Of a stretch of 11,064 bases of DNA, positions 6,275 through 11,064 are shown piece by piece. Under the pieces are notes generated by a model, which saw only the letters and a list, made by a program, of their open reading frames with translations, was not told the origin of the DNA and ran no database searches. Position numbers and translations under genes: made by a program. The stretch's first letter is position 1; each line of letters opens with the position of its first letter. Source of the DNA: RYN-428 sp035551995 (GTDB lineage Bacteria; Planctomycetota; Phycisphaerae; Tepidisphaerales; Tepidisphaeraceae); contig DASZME010000018.1 of the NCBI GenBank assembly GCA_035551995.1, positions 1-11,064 of the forward strand, written 5' to 3'.

Positions 6275-8440
6275 ATGAAACCCACGCGCTTCCTTGCCCT
6301 TGCGCTGATTGCGTCGTCGGCGATTCCAATTCTTGCCGCGGACAGTTCCCGATTTCCGCCGCAGACGCCCCAACCCCAGGCGCTGAAGAAATATTTCGAC
6401 GGCGAGGTTGGCCGGATCGAAGGCCAGCTCGAGCGTGAAGTGAAGACCAAAGAGGATTGGCTGGCCAAGAAAGACGAATATCGGCGTCAGCTGGCCGAGA
6501 TGCTCGGCCTGGACCCGATGCCGCCCCGAACGGATTTGCATGCGACCAAGACCGGCGAATTTGAATCCGACGGCATTGTGGTGGAAAAGCTGCATTATGA
6601 GTCGATGCCGGGCCTGTTTGTCACGGCGGACCTGTATCGGCCAAAAAAAATCGATCAGCCCCTGCCGACCATTCTCATCTCATGCGGCCATAGCCACATG
6701 GCGCGCAATGGGATCGTCTACGGCAACAAGACCGGCGACGCGCAAGACCACGGGCAGTGGTACGCCAAGCATGGTTTTGTCTGCATGGTGATCGACACGG
6801 TGGAGCTGGGCGAAATTCGCGGCGAACATCATGGCCTTTACAATCTTGGCCGCTGGTGGTGGCTTTCGCGCGGCTACACGCCGGCCGGCGTCGAGGCGTG
6901 GGCGGGTATCCGCGGGCTTGATTATCTGCAAACGCGAAGCGACGTCGATCCGACCCGGTTCGGCGCCACCGGACGGTCCGGCGGCGGGGCCTCTACGTGG
7001 TGGATCGCCGCGCTCGACGAACGCGTCAAGGCGGCCGTCCCCACCGCGGGGATCACCGATTTGCGCAACTATGTGGTCGACGGGTGCATCGAAGGGCATT
7101 GCGACTGCATGTTTTTCTTCAACACCTATCGGTGGGATTACGACAAGGTGGCGGCGCTCGTGGCGCCGCGGGCGCTGTGCGTCGCCAACACGGATAAGGA
7201 CGCGATTTTTCCACTGGACGGCGTTTATCGTGTCTATGAGCATGCCCGCCGGATTTATAGTTTGCTCGGCGCGGAGGCGAATATCGGGATTCAGATCGCC
7301 GAGGGCCCGCACGCCGATACCCAGCCGCTGAATACCGGCGAATATCATTGGATGACCCGCTTCCTGCAGGGCGCCGAGCGCATGGCGGCTTACGACACGT
7401 CCGCGCCAAAGCCGATCGATATTGAAAAATTGAAAGTATTCGCGGAGTTGCCCAAGGTTCAGCGGAATTCGACGATCGATGAATCATTCGTCCCCGCCGC
7501 GCCGGCGCCCGCCGTTGCGAACAATCGCGAGGAGTGGACGAAGCAGCGGGAGGCATGGACCAAAGCGCTGAAGGAAAAAGTGTTTGCCGGTTGGCCCGGC
7601 GCCGACACGACGTCCGTCAAGGCCGGACCGTCCTATGAGAAGGACGGAATTCAAATCTCGACGCAAGACCTGGTCGTGCAGGATTTTTTTCCGCTTCGGG
7701 TGGTTTTCGCTCGGCGGGCCGGGCTTAAGCCGCAGGATTTGGATCTTGTCGTTCTGAACGTGCTGGACCAGGCGGATTATCAAGAATTTGCCGAAACCTA
7801 TTGCGGTCACTTCCCCGAACTTTTCGCCAAGGGAATAAAGCCCGACCAAAAGATGTTCGCGGAAGAGCGAGCGATGTTTCAAAGCTTCAAGTGGGGGATG
7901 GCCTACGTTTGCCCGCGCGGCATCGGGGAGGCGCCGTGGGACGATCCGGCGGAATTCGACGTCGATCATCCCAAGGCGGCCGCGGTGGCGAAGAAGGCGC
8001 GCACGCAACGTCTTCGGCGATTCTATCTTGTCGGCCAGACGCTCGCCGGCCAGCAGGTCTGGGACATTCGCTGCGCGATTCATGCCTTGCGGACGATAGA
8101 CGGTCTGACCGATAAGCCGCTTTGGCTACAGGCGTCGCGCGAGCAGGCGGGGAACGCCTTGTATGCAAGCTTGTTCGAGGATCAAATCGCCCGGCTCGAT
8201 CTGCATGGCCTGTCGCACTCGCATCATGAAGGGCCGATTTATCTAAACGTGCTGAAATACCTTGATGTTCCACAAGCCGCCGCGATGGCTGCCGAACGAA
8301 GCCGCGTGGTGATCTACGATTCGGATAAGGCCGCGTGGAATTTCACGAAAGACGTGAGCGACGGCTTTGCGTGGGGCGCCGATAAGAAGCATGGATTGCA
8401 AATCCGCGATGTTCCCAAAGGGGATGCGGGCGGAAACTGA
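6275..8440 (+). CDS. secreted two-module alpha/beta hydrolase (acetyl xylan esterase-like)
   Basis: The 721-residue product starts with a Sec signal peptide (about 1-22, hydrophobic LALALIASSAIPILA). The N-terminal module (about 40-370) is an alpha/beta hydrolase of the acetyl xylan esterase / prolyl-oligopeptidase-like type, predicted to cleave ester groups, probably from carbohydrates outside the cytoplasm. The nucleophile elbow is GRSGG with S235. The likely acid is D309 in NTDKDAIFP, and the likely histidine is H346 in EGPHAD. A proline-rich linker follows at about 405-415. The second module (about 430-690) has hydrolase-like strands and helices, but the elbow position reads GQTLAGQ, without the serine. 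The start is chosen at ATG 6275 because MKPTRF gives a normal signal n-region; ATG 6266 and TTG 6239 are in frame and none has a clear ribosome site. It is first in a tight plus-strand cluster. Substrate unknown. Confidence 0.8.
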   Translation: MKPTRFLALALIASSAIPILAADSSRFPPQTPQPQALKKYFDGEVGRIEGQLEREVKTKEDWLAKKDEYRRQLAEMLGLDPMPPRTDLHATKTGEFESDGIVVEKLHYESMPGLFVTADLYRPKKIDQPLPTILISCGHSHMARNGIVYGNKTGDAQDHGQWYAKHGFVCMVIDTVELGEIRGEHHGLYNLGRWWWLSRGYTPAGVEAWAGIRGLDYLQTRSDVDPTRFGATGRSGGGASTWWIAALDERVKAAVPTAGITDLRNYVVDGCIEGHCDCMFFFNTYRWDYDKVAALVAPRALCVANTDKDAIFPLDGVYRVYEHARRIYSLLGAEANIGIQIAEGPHADTQPLNTGEYHWMTRFLQGAERMAAYDTSAPKPIDIEKLKVFAELPKVQRNSTIDESFVPAAPAPAVANNREEWTKQREAWTKALKEKVFAGWPGADTTSVKAGPSYEKDGIQISTQDLVVQDFFPLRVVFARRAGLKPQDLDLVVLNVLDQADYQEFAETYCGHFPELFAKGIKPDQKMFAEERAMFQSFKWGMAYVCPRGIGEAPWDDPAEFDVDHPKAAAVAKKARTQRLRRFYLVGQTLAGQQVWDIRCAIHALRTIDGLTDKPLWLQASREQAGNALYASLFEDQIARLDLHGLSHSHHEGPIYLNVLKYLDVPQAAAMAAERSRVVIYDSDKAAWNFTKDVSDGFAWGADKKHGLQIRDVPKGDAGGN

Positions 8441-8449
8441 TTTTCAAGC

Positions 8450-8456
8450 GGAGAGG
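8450..8456 (+). promoter_or_regulatory. Shine-Dalgarno site of the sialidase-like gene
   Basis: GGAGAGG lies 5 bases before ATG 8462, inside the 21-base gap after the esterase stop. This is the clearest ribosome site of the plus-strand cluster. Confidence 0.7.
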
Positions 8457-8461
8457 AAAAT

Positions 8462-9649
8462 ATGTCCGAGGGTTACCGTTGGATATTCGCCCGGCGAGTG
8501 AGGCAAAGTTTGCTGTTGGGTTATGTGGTTTTCGCGTTTCAAGCGAGCGCGCCTGTTCTGGCCGCCGAGGAATACAAGGGCGACGTTACCGACGTATCGG
8601 TGGTTCGGCGGATGGAGCAGGTTCCCGGATCGGCGCTGCTGTGGGAGCCTTATATCGCGGAGTGGAAGCCGAAGAATCTGGTCGTCGCGTTTGGGGCGGG
8701 CATCGCCGGAAAAACGGACATGGGGGACATTTTCGCGAGCGTTTCCAACAACGACGGCAAAAGCTGGAGCGAGCCGGTTTACGTCTTCGATCATCACGCG
8801 CATGACGGGCCGATTCAGTTCGCGTACGCCAATCCGATTTTGTTTAAGCCGCCGGGGCAGGCGGTCATTTGGTGTTACGCGCAGCGTTGCCCGATGACTC
8901 GCCCGCACAGCGAAGACGCCCAACTGTGCGGCGCCTTTTCCGCCGACGGCGGGTTGTCGTGGACGCCGGTCGAGCTGGCGATGGGGTATACGCAGCCGCT
9001 GATCGTCGTGGCCGGGATTTACACGATCGAGCAGGATGGACATCCGCTGTATCTGCTTCCCGCGCATCGCAATTCGATGGCGAACGATCCGCTCGGATCG
9101 CGCGAGCAATTTGTATTGTCGAGCACGAGCCTGCTGGAGTGGCGATTGCGGGGGTATGTGCCGCGGCCGGCGGGGAACCAGGTATTTATGCATGAGGGGT
9201 CGATCGCGGAAGGGGAAGGGCCTGGCGAGTTGAAGATGGTATGCCGGACCGGCACGTACCAAAATCCCGGCGTCGCCCTCGATCCGCCGCGCGCGTATTC
9301 ATCGACAAGCAAGGACGGAGGAAAAACCTGGACGACCGCCGAGGCGGAGCCGGACCTTTGGAATTCCGTTTCCAAGGGATATTTCGGCAAGTCGCGATTG
9401 GGCTTTCACATCTACGTTTACAGCGACGGCCCGGCATGGCAGCGCAAGGCGCTGCGATACAAAATTCAATCCCCCGGCGGAAAATGGTCGGATGAAATGA
9501 CCTTTTACGACGCCGCCGTTCACGACAGTTATCCAACGCTGATCGAGCATGCGCCGGGCGAATATTATTGCGTGTGGGACTGCGGAACGGCCGATCGCGG
9601 CCGCACGCATATTCGTTTTGGAAAGCTGAAAGTCGAGCTCGGAAAGTGA
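8462..9649 (+). CDS. secreted BNR/Asp-box sialidase-like protein
   Basis: The 395-residue product has a signal peptide (basic RRVRQ, then a hydrophobic stretch, cleavage near ASAPVLAA at about 35). The rest is a predicted six-bladed beta-propeller of the sialidase superfamily. Three Asp boxes (SxDxGxxW) are visible: 95-102, 160-167 and 283-290. The segment from HEGSIAEG to VCRTG (about 244-264) resembles the sialidase strand carrying a catalytic Glu and an active-site Arg (R262 candidate). HDSYPTLIE (354-362) resembles the strand before the last blade. The N-terminal RIP-type arginine motif is not obvious, so exo-sialidase activity is not assured; another glycosidase or a non-catalytic glycan-binding role is possible. 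It lies 21 bases after the esterase and 11 before the lipoprotein gene. It likely acts on extracellular or surface glycans. Confidence 0.78.
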   Translation: MSEGYRWIFARRVRQSLLLGYVVFAFQASAPVLAAEEYKGDVTDVSVVRRMEQVPGSALLWEPYIAEWKPKNLVVAFGAGIAGKTDMGDIFASVSNNDGKSWSEPVYVFDHHAHDGPIQFAYANPILFKPPGQAVIWCYAQRCPMTRPHSEDAQLCGAFSADGGLSWTPVELAMGYTQPLIVVAGIYTIEQDGHPLYLLPAHRNSMANDPLGSREQFVLSSTSLLEWRLRGYVPRPAGNQVFMHEGSIAEGEGPGELKMVCRTGTYQNPGVALDPPRAYSSTSKDGGKTWTTAEAEPDLWNSVSKGYFGKSRLGFHIYVYSDGPAWQRKALRYKIQSPGGKWSDEMTFYDAAVHDSYPTLIEHAPGEYYCVWDCGTADRGRTHIRFGKLKVELGK

Positions 9650-9660
9650 AAGGCGTTATA

Positions 9661-10284
9661 ATGAATGGCGTCCGGGCATCGATCTCCGTTTCGATCATCG
9701 TTGCCGCGGCCGCGCTCTTGTCTGGGTGTGCCGAGGATCATAAGACGTCGATCATGGAGCATCCGGATCTTGCCGTCGTTTGGATGGCAAGCCCTGTGGC
9801 GGCGTCATCCCCGTTTCATAACGGTTACGGTTTTTTTGTATCGGAGGATGGGTTGATCGTGACCAGCCGGCACTGTCTGCCGGAGCATGGCGAAATTCTC
9901 GTCAAGCTGCGCGACGGCCGCGTGCGTCACGCTGATTTCATCGAGGAAGATCGCGAAGCCGACGTGGCCATCATTCAGGTGCACGGCGGCAAGTTTCCGT
10001 TCTTGAAGTTTCAGGACGAAGATTCACAGCCGGGCCAGCATTTCCGCATCATCGCGGGCGCCGAAGTGATTCACGGGATTTTCGACCACTGGGAAGATTT
10101 CGGGAAGGAGATGGAGTTGAACGCCGGCGCCGCGACGCTGGATTGCGGCGCGCCGGTGCTGGCCGACAACGGCGAAGTGATCGGCGTCGTGCGATGGTCG
10201 CGACCCGTTCAGGAAACGGATTGCCTGGCGACGCCAATCTGGCATATCAAGCGTATGATGCCTCGACTGGGCGCCGCGCATTGA
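9661..10284 (+). CDS. lipoprotein with a trypsin/HtrA-like protease fold and Cys at the nucleophile site
   Basis: The 207-residue product has a lipoprotein signal peptide with lipobox LSGC; C23 would be lipidated. The rest resembles an S1-type protease domain of HtrA kind without a PDZ domain. DGLIVTSRHCLP places His71 at the catalytic histidine, and EADVAIIQV places Asp101 at the catalytic aspartate. The segment LDCGAPVLADNGEVIGVV (160-177) matches the HtrA GNSGGPL...GEVIGI region, with Cys162 where the catalytic serine normally sits. It could be an active cysteine-nucleophile protease or a dead protease fold used for binding. The start is ATG 9661, with AAAGG about 8 bases upstream; the open frame back to 9568 overlaps the previous gene and would bury the signal peptide. 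It is 11 bases after the sialidase-like gene, probably in one operon. Confidence 0.75.
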   Translation: MNGVRASISVSIIVAAAALLSGCAEDHKTSIMEHPDLAVVWMASPVAASSPFHNGYGFFVSEDGLIVTSRHCLPEHGEILVKLRDGRVRHADFIEEDREADVAIIQVHGGKFPFLKFQDEDSQPGQHFRIIAGAEVIHGIFDHWEDFGKEMELNAGAATLDCGAPVLADNGEVIGVVRWSRPVQETDCLATPIWHIKRMMPRLGAAH

Positions 10285-10301
10285 GCGGCATCGATCGGCA
10301 T

Positions 10302-11064
10302 ATGGCCTCTTCCCTCGACGAAATGCTCGATAACATCATGGCCGCGTGCGGCGGCCGGGCGGACGAAGCGCTCGGCAGGGGCGACGCCCTATTTGCGCAG
10401 GGGCAATTTCACAAAGCGCTCGTCCACTTCATGGCGGCAAAAAAATTACGGCCGGGCGCCGAGTGCGACTATCGCATCGGATTGGCCTATTGGCGCGTGG
10501 GGGATTTGGCGTCGGCGCGCGGCGCGTTTGAGCAAGCCGTGCAAGCCAAAGAAAATTTCGGCGAAGCGCAGTGCGAATTGGGTCGCGTGTATCTGGCTCT
10601 TGGGAATATTCAATCGGCGATCGCGCATGCACGCCGGGCGGTGGAAATCGCGCCGGACAATCGGGATTTCGCCGTGGCCTGGGCATCGGTGCTGGAAGCG
10701 GACGGGCAGTCCGATGCCGCGGGGGAAATCGTCGCGCGAATTTTGCGCGGCGGCGACGCCAGCGTCGATTTGGCCCTGGTTTTTGCGCGTCTCGCGCCGG
10801 GATTGCATCGCGAGGAACACGCCCTTGAACTGATCGCGCAAAACCTCCGCCAATCGAGCGGATCGGCCCAGCGATCGGCGCTTCATTTCGCCGCGGCCAA
10901 TCTCCTGGATCGACTGGGCCGATATGATGAGGCGTTTGAGCAAGCGACCGACGCCAACGCGCTTCGAGGCGTCCGCTATGATCCACCGCAAGTCGAGGCG
11001 TCGTTTCAACATTGGATCGACTGTTTCGATCGCGCCGCGGTCGCGCGGATGCCCCGCGCGACCG
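10302..11064 (+). CDS. TPR protein, probably the N-terminal part of a TPR-sulfotransferase (truncated by window end)
   Basis: The frame from ATG 10302 stays open to the last base, giving 254 residues of an incomplete protein. It consists of helical TPR-like repeats: about 21-54 (ALFAQGQFHKALVHFMAAKK), 55-86 (AYWRVGDLASARGAFEQAV), 88-120 (VYLALGNIQSAIAHARRAV) and weaker ones after that. The last part reads FAAANLLDRLGRYDEAFEQ (196-214), then ATDANALRG and a WIDCFDR segment near 238-244. This is the pattern seen just before the PAPS-binding GMPRSGT loop in bacterial TPR-sulfotransferases, but that loop would lie beyond the window. An in-frame TTG at 10281 overlaps the previous stop and is an alternative start. 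The enzyme would transfer sulfate from PAPS to a protein or glycan. The TPR assignment is firm; sulfotransferase is inference. Confidence 0.72.
   Translation, partial: MASSLDEMLDNIMAACGGRADEALGRGDALFAQGQFHKALVHFMAAKKLRPGAECDYRIGLAYWRVGDLASARGAFEQAVQAKENFGEAQCELGRVYLALGNIQSAIAHARRAVEIAPDNRDFAVAWASVLEADGQSDAAGEIVARILRGGDASVDLALVFARLAPGLHREEHALELIAQNLRQSSGSAQRSALHFAAANLLDRLGRYDEAFEQATDANALRGVRYDPPQVEASFQHWIDCFDRAAVARMPRAT

Noticed and set aside
6680..7348. Minus-strand 222-residue frame opposite the esterase
   Set aside because: Antisense to the catalytic module of the hydrolase and without recognisable features of its own.
8444..9262. Minus-strand 272-residue frame opposite the sialidase-like gene
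   Set aside because: It is antisense to a gene with a signal peptide and three Asp boxes, has no domain features, and is an arginine-rich shadow.
9568..9660. Upstream extension of the lipoprotein frame
   Set aside because: It overlaps the end of the sialidase-like gene and would place the lipobox about 54 residues in, which is incompatible with a lipoprotein signal.
10393..10833. Plus-strand 146-residue frame within the TPR gene
   Set aside because: Out of frame with the clear TPR repeats that run open to the window end; its composition is that of a shadow.

Overview
The window is GC-rich bacterial DNA (about 60% GC by eye) with densely packed genes. The content suggests a member of the Planctomycetota: a Uma2-family protein of the type common there, a two-module secreted esterase, a secreted BNR-repeat sialidase-like protein, and a TPR protein that looks like the front of a TPR-sulfotransferase. 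This assignment is inference from gene content. No rRNA or other phylogenetic marker is present.

Layout. Positions 1-192 hold the 3' end of an unrecognised plus-strand gene. From 274 to 5911 every gene is on the minus strand. In transcription order these are purH (4337-5911), a tandem-FHA protein (3230-3973), a zinc-ribbon methyltransferase (1931-3073), a polysaccharide deacetylase (945-1934) that overlaps the methyltransferase stop as ATGA, and a Uma2-like gene (274-903) split by one in-frame TAG. A divergent intergenic region (5912-6274) separates these from a compact plus-strand cluster: a secreted two-module alpha/beta hydrolase (6275-8440), a sialidase-like protein (8462-9649), a lipoprotein with a trypsin/HtrA-like fold (9661-10284), and a TPR protein that runs off the window (10302-11064). 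The gaps inside this cluster are 21, 11 and 17 bases, so it is probably one operon.

How the genes may work together. purH is a housekeeping gene for the last two steps of IMP synthesis. The methyltransferase and deacetylase are translationally coupled and probably act on one pathway, plausibly a cell-surface or small-molecule glycan. In the plus-strand cluster, three consecutive products carry export signals, and the set (esterase, sialidase-like, putative sulfotransferase) fits processing of acylated or sulfated glycans, although no substrate can be read from sequence.

The most unusual points are a lipoprotein whose apparent catalytic triad reads His-Asp-Cys instead of His-Asp-Ser, an esterase whose second hydrolase-like module has lost its nucleophile motif, a Uma2 gene broken by a single amber codon, and a marked excess of the palindrome CGATCG throughout. 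I see no CRISPR array, tRNA, rRNA, insertion sequence or phage gene.
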